Position numbers and translations under genes: made by a program
Notes under the pieces: generated by a model
Told to the model about the DNA's origin: nothing
Databases searched by the model: none
The model's input: only the letters and a program-made list of their open reading frames with translations
Shown here: positions 51,044 to 62,449 of the stretch, piece after piece
Layout: each line of letters opens with the position of its first letter
Position numbering within the stretch: the stretch's first letter is position 1
Origin: Allolobophora icterica
Taxonomy: Eukaryota; Annelida; Clitellata; Crassiclitellata; Lumbricidae
Direction of reading: 5' to 3'
Assembly: GCA_963556255.1 (NCBI GenBank)
Contig: OY744606.1
Coordinates: 6,489,373-6,553,372, forward strand
DNA length: 64,000 nt

Positions 51044-52927
51044 TTATTCTACTGTGTAGGGTGCATTGCTTTCATTTGAAAAGCTCTCACTGTCTCCTAA
51101 TTGGTCGTCATCGGATTCGTCCGAAGAGATTTCACTCTGGCAGGTCTCCTTATCTGCAGAAGTTTCTGTCACAGACTCCGATATTGCTTTAGATGCTGAC
51201 CACACGGCAATGTACAAATTCCAAATGTTCTCAACAAATACGTAGGTCTTGCGCCGATACACTTTTTTCCCGATTTGGCGACGTGGGTTTTTCGAACGAA
51301 CAGTCGTGCATATAGACGTGTATGGTCTGTCGACGTGTTCGTTCCAGTCCAAGACAGCCAGATTGCTCCGCAGCTCGTACATTAAATTCCCGTAGTGTAT
51401 CCGTTTATCCAGATAGATCAGACAAACGTTATTAAAACTTTCCACATAAAATGTGTCGTGGCCTTTGACATAATCTTCAGCGTGCTTGTACACTACCAAC
51501 GACCGAAGAAAGTCCTGGAGCATTGTAATTGCAGCCTCATTTGAAACAATTCGAACTTCAATCATATGCCCCGGCTCTTTGCAGTGGGAAGTTTCATGGC
51601 ACTTGCTGTGGTTGTTCTGAAAATGAGGGATGCATGATTCTATGAGCTTACGCAGGGTTTGGGCATCTCCATTGCAATTGTCCATACACCAATAGACGTG
51701 GTTTCGAATGGCAGCACCCTTGTCAGAAAGCTCGGGATGCCATGTTTTTCCAATGTTTTTTTGTGCTCCTTGCCCAATTTTTTTCACCCCGGCTGTTATA
51801 GGACGGGTGCAGTGCCAGCGGTCATTGGAATTCCTGGCTTGCTTCCTCTCACGTAGGCGCTTGTTGATTGTCATGTTTCGATCATGCACATGATGGGCAA
51901 CTTTAATGTTGCTGAGATCCAGGCTCTCGTACATCCTGTCGAATCCCACTGCCTCGTGACGCTGTGAACAGTTATCATCATTCCCGTTAATGTGTTGAAT
52001 ATCAACGACTTTGTGAGTTTTCAACCCGATAGCAACATGGTCGGTGTGATAACTATTTCGTCTACAATGATGTCGTGCGTCAGTCATTATAGAGATAGCT
52101 CCATCAGGCGACAGTGAAGACTCCTGCGCTCTAGCGCCAAATATAGATTGCTTTCGCAGGTTCTCAGAAATGGCACTAAATGTAACCATATTCCTCCTGC
52201 GGAAAAGGTCTGACAATAGTCCAAACCGACTGAAGTCGCTAAAGCGCTCGTACTGTATGGGTGTCATACCAGAGGCCAGGTAGCTCAACATCACTCGGTG
52301 GTTGACTTCAAATTCCTTCCGCTCGCTGTCTATTGTGGATGAGGAACTCCACTGAAAGGAGTGTTTTTTCGCACACTCCATATCCACCGACAGCACATGA
52401 CCACTGTGTGTCCATGACTTCACTGAATACGGCGTCACACATGTGGATGAATGTTGTGAGATTGTGTCGATCAACTGGGCAATGCTGGAGCACTGCCCAA
52501 CAAAATTCTCATGTGCAGTCTCCAAAGCTGTTGCTGGAGCTGCTGATATTGCTGCTGTGACAGATGCTGGATCAGTCAGTGAAGTTGATTCACTTACTTC
52601 TTCCGTGACTGAAGACATCGTGAGTGTCTGCTGCGGATGTTGAGTTGCAGAAGAGAGCTTATTGGTGTCAACATCCATTATGACTTTCACCAGAACTTCT
52701 CTCAAACTTTTTACTCCCAACGCCAAGCGAATGTCCTCACATTTTTGCTCAAATTTAAGTTTATCACTGTCGGTTGTAAAAGTTAATTCAAAATGTTTCC
52801 TTACAGAAACGTAAGGGTAGCTATAACTCTTGGTAGATCCATCAGACAACCGTTTTTTAAATGTTCGCATGTTGCCAACTGCAACACCTGAAGTCGGTGT
52901 CGTTGGTACAGCGTAGTCTCCATCCAT
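51044..52927 (-). CDS. Kolobok-like transposase, full length
   Basis: 627 residues from ATG at 52,927, no intron or internal stop. The probable role is cut-and-paste transposition of the surrounding element. Catalytic candidates are D283 in SIMTDARHH, D349 in AHHVHDRNM with D369 in NDRWHC, and E496 in TFYVESFNN. Between them lies a Cys/His cluster (C414, C418, then CIPHF.NNHSKCH...HC around 432-449), a hallmark of Kolobok-type enzymes. The stretch YVESFNNVCLIYLDKRIHYG followed by LAVLDWNEH is the most family-like part. The N-terminal ~130 residues are not recognised and show no THAP finger. The C-terminus is acidic and Ser-rich (SSDESDDDQLGDSE). It is named by motif resemblance recalled from such families, not by a search. 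Confidence 0.75.
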   Translation of the reverse strand: MDGDYAVPTTPTSGVAVGNMRTFKKRLSDGSTKSYSYPYVSVRKHFELTFTTDSDKLKFEQKCEDIRLALGVKSLREVLVKVIMDVDTNKLSSATQHPQQTLTMSSVTEEVSESTSLTDPASVTAAISAAPATALETAHENFVGQCSSIAQLIDTISQHSSTCVTPYSVKSWTHSGHVLSVDMECAKKHSFQWSSSSTIDSERKEFEVNHRVMLSYLASGMTPIQYERFSDFSRFGLLSDLFRRRNMVTFSAISENLRKQSIFGARAQESSLSPDGAISIMTDARHHCRRNSYHTDHVAIGLKTHKVVDIQHINGNDDNCSQRHEAVGFDRMYESLDLSNIKVAHHVHDRNMTINKRLRERKQARNSNDRWHCTRPITAGVKKIGQGAQKNIGKTWHPELSDKGAAIRNHVYWCMDNCNGDAQTLRKLIESCIPHFQNNHSKCHETSHCKEPGHMIEVRIVSNEAAITMLQDFLRSLVVYKHAEDYVKGHDTFYVESFNNVCLIYLDKRIHYGNLMYELRSNLAVLDWNEHVDRPYTSICTTVRSKNPRRQIGKKVYRRKTYVFVENIWNLYIAVWSASKAISESVTETSADKETCQSEISSDESDDDQLGDSESFSNESNAPYTVE

Positions 52928-53363
52928 CTTTGGAAATAGTTCGATATAATGATACTAATATATGTCCACTAACGAAATACAATGTTATACTACTATAAGG
53001 TCCACTACTGAAATAAGATAATAATATAATATACAGACACGAGATATAAGCTGTATCGACTATGCGATTTAAAATGGCTATGAAGTGAAGAAATTACGAA
53101 GCTCAACTCTGCTGCAGCGAAATTCAAACTAGAATGAGTACTGCAAACCAAGACTCAATTGTGAAAGGACATTTCCTAAGTTCATTTCCTAAGTTCATTA
53201 GCATAATTTGGCATGTGACCTAGTCTCTCTTCCTTAGGCTGTATATTAGCATCTGATACTGGTGCAAATTCTTAGAATATGAAATACAGCTTATTGTCTT
53301 TAGTGTTCCGGGTATAATAAGGCAACGGTGACAGCATCAACAGCTGGCATTTATATACAGGTT

Positions 53364-53670
53364 TACGACCCAAAGCTCGGTTATATATACAAGTGGTCAA
53401 TTGATCGGGGTAGGCCAGAGGGAGGGTGAAGGGCCTAGGGTGGGGGCTACCACCGATCGACCGACCGTCCCTGCGCCTCGCCTCCATTCCACAAAGCGGA
53501 CGATGTTGCCTAGGCTATGCATATAATTAAATTCAGCAGCCTATGCTTGTAAGATGTGTAAACCAAAATGAAATCAACGCCCATTGGCCGACAGATGCTT
53601 ACTTGAACCGCCTACAGTCGTTGGTCACTTCATTCTACGAGGGAAACCGCCAAACCTAAAACCTAGGGCT
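53364..53670. repeat. Kolobok terminal inverted repeat, right
   Basis: Partner of the left arm. It ends ACCTAAAACCTAGGGCT before TTAA. Confidence 0.92.
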
Positions 53671-54255
53671 TTAAGCAATCATGCATGCATAAGAAAACAC
53701 CAAAACGATACTTGTCAAGATCTGCAGTAAATTTGCTTAAGATTTTACTTGCACAAAATTGATGTTTGGTTATTAGAGAGTTAAGCTTATTGAAATCTTC
53801 CCAACCTCGGGCCAAAAAAATAGGCCCTATATATATTACGATATTTTCCATGACGTTTGCAATGCCAAGACTACTTATTTTGCACCAGCTGAAACTATTA
53901 TTAAGACTATTCCTAAATTTTCTTTTGTCATCTTTAGTTTACTTCTGAGTAAGCTTATAGATGATAAAGCCGTCATCTGGAGTCTACATGAATCCTGAAA
54001 CCCGAATCCCCGAAAGTGGTCAAAATGCAAATTGACAGAATTCCCGAGAACAATTTTGCTACCAAGCATTTGAATCTTGAAGGATAGTGTGAAATAGTAG
54101 GTCAATATTTTGAATAGGATGTTAGAAAATATCTTGAAAATTTAGTCTTGCACAAATCAATCCTTCACCTCAGAAAAAAGCTTTCGGGACTTTGACGGTA
54201 ATTCTGTTTCCTGAATTTGGGTTTCGGGGATTTGCTACGCAATCCGTCATTTATA

Positions 54256-54353
54256 ATATATACATCCATTCACAAATATATATCTATATATATTAGAATT
54301 CTATAGAATATCATATATGTATATAAATATATATTCATATGTATGTATATATA

Positions 54354-54396
<43 letters not shown>

Positions 54397-54541
54397 TAAT
54401 TCTTCTTAGCAATATTTATGATTATATCTACATATAGGACCAGCTGAGCTGAGAGAGGCAACGAGAAATCGGAGCACATGGAGAAGGTTGACCATGACAG
54501 TCGCTAGGATTCAACGAATCGACAGCACTAGGTGATAGGAC
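54256..54541. other. S-R junction, microsatellites
   Basis: AT-rich with (AT)n and (GT)n at 54,286-54,392. ATTCTTCTTAGCAATAT.TATGATTATA matches the S-R junction at 11,755-11,790 of the first unit, supporting that S and R belong together. Confidence 0.6.
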
Positions 54542-55892
54542 CAGCGTTTTTTCTAGAAAATAGGTTCCTGAACTCAACAATTATGGAAGGGCTAAATCGA
54601 GGGCGAAGCCCGAGATAAAACGGGGTTTGGGGAGGGGTCTCGGTTAGCAAATGATTAGTATTTCTGACACAAACAATTTTATGGAATAATGTCATTACGC
54701 GCAATAATAAATTAGTTATTTTATGTATCAATAAACACTGAAAACACTTAAATAAAATTAAAGTAACTAAATTATTGTTTAGTAGCTGAAAGAAGTGCCG
54801 GTGGAGCAATTTCAGATTACCCCCACTTCACATTACCCCCTCCACGGTAACTTAAAATCGCTTTCAGATCATCGGGAGTAATCTGAAATCGATTTCATTT
54901 TACCCCCGTGGGTAACTTGAAATCGATTTGAGATTATTGTCACTTAGTCTTGTTCATGTACCATGTTGCGGTTTGCCAACGTGTCAATAAACGAATAATA
55001 ATAATGATTACCCCCTTAAATTAATGGGGCCCATTTTCAACTTTCTCGTAGAATAAAAATAATAATTGTTTATATTTATCATTAAACTCTCATTACCCTC
55101 TAGTGCATTACGTACAACAAGCTATCTTTCTCTGTAGATCACAATTACATCAACTAGATTGAATTCTTGTGTAGGTCTATATCATGTTTTTATGTGATAG
55201 GGATGAACTAATACAAAGTCGGACACCTTTTGTTCTGACCGACGCCACACCGTAATGCTAAGTCAAATATACGTGATGTAAAGTTTATTATATAGCCTAT
55301 CATCTCATTCAACTAATCGAATCAGTTAAACCTGGCCAATTTCATTTAAACTCGGACAGCAGTGTGGCAAGTACAGTGAGCTGACTAAATTTGACTTTTT
55401 AACTTTTCAGTTAAAGTTGGACACTTTGTTTGGTAAACTTGGACAATAATGTGCTAGCATGTCCTTATTATGTTAAAGTTAGACAATCAGGCTATGCTAA
55501 ACTGAAAGATTTTCATCAAGTTATGTACAAAATGTAATGGGAAAATAAAACTGAACAATAAAATAACTGAAATAAATCCAATCAAGACCATCATGCGTAC
55601 CTACATCTATTACAAAGATTGAACATAGGGAACTACTAAATGAAACCCAATTTCATCACAATTCCAAATATGGGAAAGAATATCCTTAATTCCTAGTCTG
55701 TCAAGCAACTCAGAATAGTCATAAACCATTTAGAAGCAATGACTACATTCATTCCAGAGGCACACACAAAACAAACAATGCTTTAGATGTACGCACACTT
55801 TAGTCAGGGTGTCGTTGCATGAAACCACGAAACCAGTTATAGCCTGCCCACTGTTTATGACTTGAAAAACCAATCAGTTAAGCTATCGTTCC

Positions 55893-56215
55893 TTAGTGCG
55901 AACTGCTAGTGACCGAACTTCCTGTTTGCCTAATGGAAAACCAGCTGATGACGTTATTTCGTATCAGTTTCACAATTTCTTCCTCATCACTTTCTGAAAG
56001 AACTGTCTTCCAACCAGAAGAATGTTTGAACCCTTTAACTTTGCCTTTACTTCTGTCACACAAAGTTGACTTTGGGATTCCCACGTTCTTGCTAATGTTC
56101 TTATTCCCGTTTTGGTCTCTAAATTCTTCTATATGGTTAATTTCATTTTTTTCGCTCCATCTTTCAACTGCTATGGCCTTCCTGTTTGCACATGCAATTG
56201 GATGATGGTTTTTTA
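55893..56215 (-). pseudogene. pogo-type transposase N-terminus (HTH-psq)
   Basis: An open minus-strand frame from about 56,215 to a stop at 55,893. It reads AVERWSEKNEINHIEEFRDQ, then NGNKNISKNVGIPKSTLCDR, SKGKVKG, and after a gap SESDEEEIVKLI. This fits the pipsqueak-type helix-turn-helix of pogo transposases (AAKKFGVPRSTLRDR-like) followed by the start of a CENP-B-like second helix-turn-helix. The catalytic DDE part is missing. No ATG is seen at its beginning. Confidence 0.6.
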
Positions 56216-56513
56216 TTTGTCAGCTGGCGTTTTCAGTGACTTCCGATTTTCCTCGTTTTGCATGTAGGCCCCTATTTCTAACATTTAGAATCCTAGCCAT
56301 GGTTTATTACTAATTTCCATATGGTAGCTGTCGTGAAAAATATGAATCATTAGCGTGGACCTCATTTTGACAAAGTCGGACACACATCAGCTGGGTTTTT
56401 ACAATTTTGTCCGACTTTGACATAAGCCTATTTGGCAAAGTTGGACACCGAACAGCTTCAGTTTCAACCGTGAGATTAGTTCAATATCGCTCAAACCAGT
56501 TACGCAAAACAGG

Positions 56514-57618
56514 CAGTGTTACCACCCATAAAAAATTAAAAACCCAAGTTAGGACATTGAAAAAACCCAAGAAAACCCAAGGTGGTTTTTCTGCAGACTT
56601 TTTAAAATTAATAAATGCATTATAAGATAAAATATTATATAATGCCATTATACCAATTACTGTAATGAAAATGCTGTTCTATCTTTCATTTCTATCTTTC
56701 ATTTTTTACAATTTTATGGGTAATCGTTAATTGCTAAAAGTTATTAGTAAATATTCAAAGCAAATCAAAAATGTTTATATACATGCTTTTATTTTCATCA
56801 GAGCCCGAATCACGTGAATTATTGCTTCTATCGCATTTTTTATTTTTAAAACAAGAATAAAGATAACAGACTATGAAACTCATACAGGAGGGCCCTTATA
56901 TTTTCAAAATATTTTAGAAAACAAAAATCTTTTGATTATTATAATTATTACAACAGTCCCAACACGATTTTCAATGCGAAAAAAAACACTTATTTATTAT
57001 TATAATTATTACAACAGTCCCAACACGATTTTCAATGCGAAAAAAAACACTTAATTATTTAGGTACAGTTTCTTGATCATTATTAATTTCTTTTCTATCC
57101 ATATTTTGTTTCTATGCACAAAGGTCATTTTGCCCCCCCCCCCCCCATAAAAGATTTGGCCCTTAAAAAATTTCATCCCTCCGCTAAGAATTCCTGCGGT
57201 CGCCTATGATGAAACTCAAAATATTATGTCTTAAGTTTTAAAACAGAGCAAATGCTGATTACTTCGGAAAACTTCCGAAAAAGTACAGTCTGTGTCTGCA
57301 GTTTCCTTTAGTCTTTAGAGTTATATTTTCTAAATATAGCAGTAGACTAGAATAGCAAGTTTAGTCTTTAGAGTTTTATGTTAAAAATAGCAATATACTA
57401 CTATAGCACATGCTTGCACGCATATTACGCCATTTATTTATTGACCTCGATCATCCAGACCGTTGCGAAAATTGACTAAATAATAAAAAAATATGATTTC
57501 AATGAAACAAGAAAAACCCAAGCAAAAAACCCAAGGTCTCCAGGAAAAAACCCCATTTCCCAAGTTCGGATTAAAAAACCCAAGATCTTTTGAAAAAACC
57601 CAAGGAGTGGTAACACTG
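56514..57618. mobile_element. hAT-type MITE (H7) with CCCAAG subterminal repeats
   Basis: Ends CAGTGTTACCACCC and, in complement, CAGTGTTACCACTCC, with a perfect 8-bp duplication AAAACAGG (56,506-56,513 and 57,619-57,626). AAAAACCCAAG-type motifs occur at least five times near the right end (57,515-57,605) and four times near the left (56,545-56,582), all reading the same way on the plus strand. A 59-bp tandem duplication with CAACACGATTTTCAATGCG occurs at about 56,936-57,050. Non-coding. Confidence 0.9.
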
Positions 57619-58467
57619 AAAACAGGTGTCATACTGTAATCTATATAATAAAAATTTAAACTCTTCCTCTTCAGCAATTAAATTTATCATACACCCTTAG
57701 CAGTTAATGAAGGATTTCGCTATGTCAACCCTTTAAAATTCTAAAAATTCGACATACATCAAAAACGGGTCAACTTCTTAAAATTTTGGAAACAATCTTT
57801 TGAAGTTTATTAAGTTTCATTCACTCTGTAAATATAATTTATTATACTGCTGCCAGTAGATCGAAGTATCGTCTGCGTGACAGGCTGGAACAATTTTTGT
57901 CCGAGATTGCCTGATGTCCGACTTTGTATGAGTTCACCCCTATGTCATGCACTTTGAACTAGTCACTAGTGTATGATTTGTATTAATACAATTTAAATTT
58001 TTGTGACATTTTTATTTATTTTTTATTGAGACTAGCTTTCGATCTTGTATGTTTCACGTGGTTTATTCAATAAACGTATCTTGAGTTGTAAGCATAAGAC
58101 TTTATCATATTAGCTGAATCAAGTAGGGGGAAATGTGAAGGGTAACTTGAAATCGTTTTCAGGCTACCCCCGGGTAACATGAAATCGATTTCCGATTACC
58201 TGGGTAGGGGGTTACTTGAAAGAGGGGTGGCCTGAAGTTTTTACACCGGAACGGCGTTCCGGAGCGTTCCGGCAAAAAAGCACTATATGACAGGGGCAGC
58301 CATCATTTAATTTGTTGTTCTCAAAAGGAAACATTACATAATGTAGTGAACAAATATGTTTCAGGGATAGAAGAGGGCAGACCCAGAAGAGTCCGAAATT
58401 ATTATGGTCGCTTTCAGGAAGCCCCCTAAGAATCGCGACTCTGATCAAAAAACATTCTCAGTATATA

Positions 58468-58846
58468 CAGTGTTTAATCTAGTCCCCCTCGTCTGGGAGG
58501 GGAAACCAGGTTTCTGGGGGGAGCAAACAATTGAATCACGATTTTGTCATCCATCTTTAAAAAGTTTCAGTTTTTGGATTTTTCATCTTCGAAAAAAAGT
58601 TGATGACCTTTTTTTAGTCCTTCACCCGTAGTGTGTAATTTTTTCCTACAACAATTGCTCTCTCAAAAAGGTTGATGACCTTTTTTTAGGAATCCATCTC
58701 TCTGGGGGGACCATGTATCCACATCTATTCTGGGGGGATTTTTCCTCCCCTAATGGTATGTACATTGTAATATTGCTGGCCTCTGGGGGGAAACATCAAT
58801 CCTGGGAGGGGACATTTCCCCCCAAAGACGTCTAGATTACTCACTG
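58468..58846. mobile_element. hAT-type MITE (H10), 379 bp
   Basis: Ends CAGTGTTTAATCTAG and, in complement, CAGTGAGTAATCTAG, flanked by GTATATA (58,461-58,467 and 58,847-58,853). Repeat R copy 1 has a single TATATA at this site (about 11,975). The interior has GGGAGGGGA and CTGGGGGGA runs. Confidence 0.85.
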
Positions 58847-59369
58847 GTATATAGATGTCAAGTCTATATTAAATTTTTCTGTGGTTTGCCCATCTATCGG
58901 GTAGATGCAAATAGCTGTATAGAACTAGAACTAAACAGCACCGAAGCTTGGTAAATTCTATGACTATGAATTGAGTAAAACGCATTTTCTACTAAATCAG
59001 TAAAGCAGTGGATGGAATGGAAAGTGGAAAACACCAAACAACAAGATATAATTTAATGATTGCGTAAAATTATCTAAGTTAGAAACAAACTACCGGTGTA
59101 AAATAACTTAGAAACTAAAAGTAAGTGAAGACAGCCGTTGCAGATTTTAATAGCCACAAACGAATAACTGTTGATGGTAAGAGGCAGCCAACAATAAATG
59201 GAGGGTGGGTATCGATGGCTTTAATTAAGAGACCTTGTTTCCATCGCAAGAGACCTGAAATTCATCAATGGATATACTTGGAACAATGGATCAAAAACAA
59301 TTGATTATATTCATGGCTATATTCAAGACCGTTGAATTTTAGTCTTGGATAAAATTGTCTGTGATTCAT

Positions 59370-59530
59370 TATGCTTTTTCTATTGCTGGCCCTTCGGTCT
59401 GGAATGGGCTTCTCTCTGATACATTTTACTGCAATCTCAAGAGTGTCCTCTTTAGTCGGAGCTGGGTCGGGAGCGTTCCTGTGTAGATACCATGAATGCG
59501 CGCTGTGTAAATCCTCGAACTGAAATGAAT
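59370..59530 (+). pseudogene. LINE C-terminus relic (paralogue of 13,280-13,480)
   Basis: Reads IAGPSVWNGLL-like wording from TTGCTGGCCCTTCGGTCTGG, then GCGCGCTGTGTAAATCC. Decayed. Confidence 0.45.
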
Positions 59531-59544
59531 TACAAAATTACATG

Positions 59545-59885
59545 CAATTCAAATATTTATGTGACTTAATTCATCGCCCTCACTCTGCTAATCTCCGTTC
59601 TCTTCGTTCCTCTGACGGTCTGACCGTCTGGACCTCCTCGTTCCCCATGTTAGGACTTCAGTGGATTAATCTAGGTCTTTTTGCTTCCATTGGCCTTACA
59701 TTTGGAATGAGCCTTCTCCATCCGTTCGTTCTTCTATTCTCTCAGGTAACGTCTCTTCCTCTTTTACCTTTCTTAAAACTTGCTTTTTCTCTTGAGGTCT
59801 CTCGCACTGGGAGCGCTTCTGAATGGCTCTCCCGTTGTCACAGCTTTATAAATGCCCGAATGCAATACAATACAATACAATATCA
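59545..59885 (+). mobile_element. LINE 3' end with (ATACA)n tail
   Basis: Present in repeat R copy 2 only. Ends CAATACAATACAATACAAT. Includes CTCTCGCACTGGGAGCGCTTC, matching the 7.5-8.7 kb minus-strand copy. The translation contains a decayed FSLEVSRTGSASEWLSR. 5'-truncated LINE insertion. Confidence 0.6.
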
Positions 59886-60281
59886 CATTAAAACTTCACG
59901 GTTATCTAGAGCCGCAACCCTGTACTGAAACTCCTTCTAATGTAATAAACGTATAAGGTAATGCAATACCATTGATTGATATACGCAAAGGTCACCTTCC
60001 ATATTTGCGATGTAAACTATGTCGACGTCCACTGAGCGATCACTAAGCTAAAATGGTCAGTATATGGTCAGTAGAATTCTCAACGATTTTGTCTCTCTTG
60101 GCCGCGGAAAATCACGTGACCCTCCTTATTAGGGCATTTGTCATCTTCGTATATTAAGGACGCCATTTTGATTTTATTCGGAAATATTCCATAAATCTCC
60201 TTTAAAAAACTAATGTCTTTCGAAAGTTTCGATCAATTTAAAAATTGACGTTGGCGAGTTTCGATTTAAACTGTAGGCGAT

Positions 60282-60440
60282 GGGTGCCTCTTGAGGATTT
60301 GTTGCGTTAAGTTGAACTAGGCTAGGGGTACCTCTTGAAGATTTCTTACGTTAAGTTGAATTAGGCCATTGATGCTTCTTGAGGATTTGATGCGTTAAGT
60401 TGAACCAGGCCACTTGAGGATTTTGTGACGTTAAGTTCTG
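60282..60440. repeat. ~50-bp tandem repeat, four units
   Basis: Paralogue of 13,886-14,005 with one more unit. Units are more diverged here. Confidence 0.85.
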
Positions 60441-60784
60441 CTGTACAAAAGTTTGTTGACTAAGAAAATGGAAGCATCTATTTGTCGTTGTCGTTATCGT
60501 AGTCGTGAATAGGTAGAAAGAAAGATTCCTGAACGCGTATAGTTCATTCGTATATCGTTTGGATACAATTTATATCTACCTACATGGATTGCAACTAAAT
60601 CTATCTGTACCAATTACACGACGATTATCTATCAGGATTATAGAGTTTACGGATTATCATATTAGACAATCTTTAACTATCAAAGTAGTTTGAATCATCA
60701 TCAAGCAACAATAAATTGAAATATCTCCAAAATATCAATTATTAGATTATGATCTAATATCAAAGATACGTAGAGAAAGCGTTC

Positions 60785-62240
60785 TCTGGACACCTCGTCC
60801 AGTTCATCCAAGTCAGCTGACTCTTTCCTTAAACCAACCAGTCAACAAAACTCTTCTGGAAGAAGAACCAAAGACCGGAGACGGTATACCGCTGGTGCAA
60901 TCACATCTGGAGTTTCCGATGAAACTGGTTGTGATGGAACTGATGAATCTGACGATCTGAGTGACTTCCATGCATCAAATTCGCGAGGAAAGCCTCGTAA
61001 GGTCGATACAAGACGGATATCACAGATGCGTGGAGGTCCAAAGGTCCCACTGCATCGACAGCAGGCAGTCTCTTAGAGTAACAAAGGACGTGTTGACAAA
61101 GGAGGGATTCCTGATGACAGCGCTGGCAACAAAGGTAACAGCTCAATCAAATTCTACAAACCAAAGAAAAACCAGGTTAGAAAAGCCACCAACATTCTAA
61201 AAAGAACACGAAATTCAGAAGTAATGTTAACGACTATGTTGTTGAAGTTACTAATAGGATTGATCTCAAGAGTATTACTCGTAAGTATGATCAAACGAAT
61301 GTTTATGAGAATGATCTAAAAAATGATCATAGGAATGATGTTGATGTTACTCATAGAAATGATTTTATGAATGAGGTTGTTCAAAATCTGAGTTCATCTG
61401 GTGATATAGTTCGGATGATAATGATGTAGAAAATGTCTTAGTACTTGAAGATGCTATGATTAATCTAAAAATAGAATCAAATGTCACACTTGGCAATATG
61501 TACCTAGAACGAGAGCAAACAAAACATAAAAATACAGCTCAAGGCAATACGACTCTAACAGAAGAAACGAGACCAGGAAGTCAGGACAGATTGTCCGCCA
61601 GCGGTATGCGTGTAATGACTTTTGAATCAAATACATTCACAGAGCTCAAACACATACACATGTTCCTAAATGATTCTTATCAACATGTGAATAGTAAGAT
61701 CAGTCGAAAACATATCTTTAGAGAAGGGTCAAACCTGTCCTCCCTTGATGAAGGAATAAAGAATACGATTTCAAATCAACTTATCTATAGGACAGCCCTA
61801 CAGACTGGTGAAGCGAATATCTTACACATATCTTATCTTACAAATCTTATCTTTTCCGCACTAAGCCTATGCAGTTGTTAAAAGAAATTACAGCACAAAC
61901 AGGAGGTGAAGTATTTCAAACATTCCGTACAGACAAAGGCCTACGAATACTTAGACAAAAGGAGGCGCAAAAACACCGTTAAAGTTCGTATACCCTATTC
62001 CACATCAAAACCCAGCTCTTCTCTCCCAATTCATGAGGCAGGATCTTAAACTAAGGAAGCTGCATTTCTGGTTTAAAACAATGGGTGGTGTATGGAGAAT
62101 GTCTGAGCTGGTCCAGGCCACAGGAACTGTTCAGATCAAAATGACTGGAATTCTTGGCAGAAGATTCTAAGTACATTAATATCTACCAAAACCAGTGAGA
62201 TGTGACAGGTGTCAAGGATTCGGTCATTATAAATTATCCG
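60785..62240 (+). pseudogene. LINE ORF1-like relic with zinc knuckle
   Basis: A decayed coding stretch. One frame is open for 141 codons (61,456-61,881: VTLGNMYLEREQTKHKN, LKHIHMFLNDSYQHVNSK). The wording AATGATC/AATGATGTTGATGTTACTC repeats at 61,300-61,370. The end (about 62,190-62,230) gives PVRCDRCQGFGHYK, a zinc knuckle lacking its final Cys. Arrangement (long basic and acidic linker, then CCHC) fits LINE ORF1. Several frameshifts are needed. Copy 1 retains 14,400-15,020 of it. Confidence 0.5.
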
Positions 62241-62449
62241 CAAAGCTGTAGGTAAATTTCAAAAAAGGAACTCAGAATCTCATTCAGACCAAAGTTGTCA
62301 ATTATTATGTAATTTGCTATAAATAAAGGTGTTTACTTATACATTCATGAGTTAAAACTGATGATAGGTTTTGTTTGGTAGCATCAATTGTCTCATTATC
62401 ATAATATAGTTATAATGCGACCTCGCCGCGTTCGCTCCGCTCCGCTGAT

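Larger units (their letters stand above)
48478..53670. mobile_element. Kolobok-type DNA transposon, apparently complete
   Basis: A 5,193-bp element with TTAA on each side (48,474-48,477 and 53,671-53,674). Its inverted repeats begin AGCCCTAGGTTTTAGGTTTG and extend over 300 bp (left to ~48,862, right from ~53,364). The left arm has ~90 extra bp after the first 260. Repeat S copy A reads straight across the site (TCAA at 10,867-10,870), so the ends are exact. It holds two convergent genes: a spliced accessory gene on the plus strand and the transposase on the minus strand. TTAA targets are shared by piggyBac and Kolobok, but the transposase motifs and non-CCC ends favour Kolobok. Confidence 0.85.
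46376..54255 (+). repeat. Repeat S, copy B (with insertions)
   Basis: Same unit as 9,755-11,440, expanded by a hAT MITE (46,996-47,270), the 614-bp duplicated segment (47,371-47,984) and the Kolobok element (48,478-53,670). Landmarks after the Kolobok (CATAAGAAAACACCAAAACG, CCGTCATCTGGAGTCTAC) continue copy A from 10,871. Confidence 0.8.
55200..57940. mobile_element. pogo/Tc1-type DNA transposon relic
   Basis: Terminal inverted repeats GGGATGAACTAATACAAAGT and, in complement, GGGGTGAACTCATACAAAGT (about 26 bp, continuing CGGACA), flanked by TA (55,198-55,199 and 57,941-57,942). The other copies of the host MITE read across the site. CAAAGTCGGACA or its decayed forms recur inside (about 55,430, 56,370, 56,435). 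Without the nested hAT MITE it is about 1.6 kb, too short for a whole transposase gene. Confidence 0.75.
54802..58245. mobile_element. CCGG-flanked MITE, copy 3
   Basis: Begins TGGAGCAATTTCAGATTACC, ends in complement TGTAAAAACTTCAGGCCACC, with CCGG on both sides (54,798-54,801 and 58,246-58,249). The uninterrupted H5 element has a single GCGG at the homologous point. That supports a 4-bp CCGG duplication. It is interrupted at 55,200-57,940 by a pogo-like element. Confidence 0.75.
54542..58284. mobile_element. Outermost hAT MITE of a four-level nest
   Basis: Left part 54,542-54,797 (CAGCGTTTTTTCTAGAAAA ... AGTAGCTGAAAGAAGTG) and right part 58,250-58,284 (AACGGCGTTCCGGAGCG ... GCAAAAAAGCACT) together equal the H5 MITE family. 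The element is split by the CCGG-flanked MITE. Flanks GATAGGAC and (T)ATATGAC are similar but decayed, and the right terminus has lost the final G. Confidence 0.65.
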
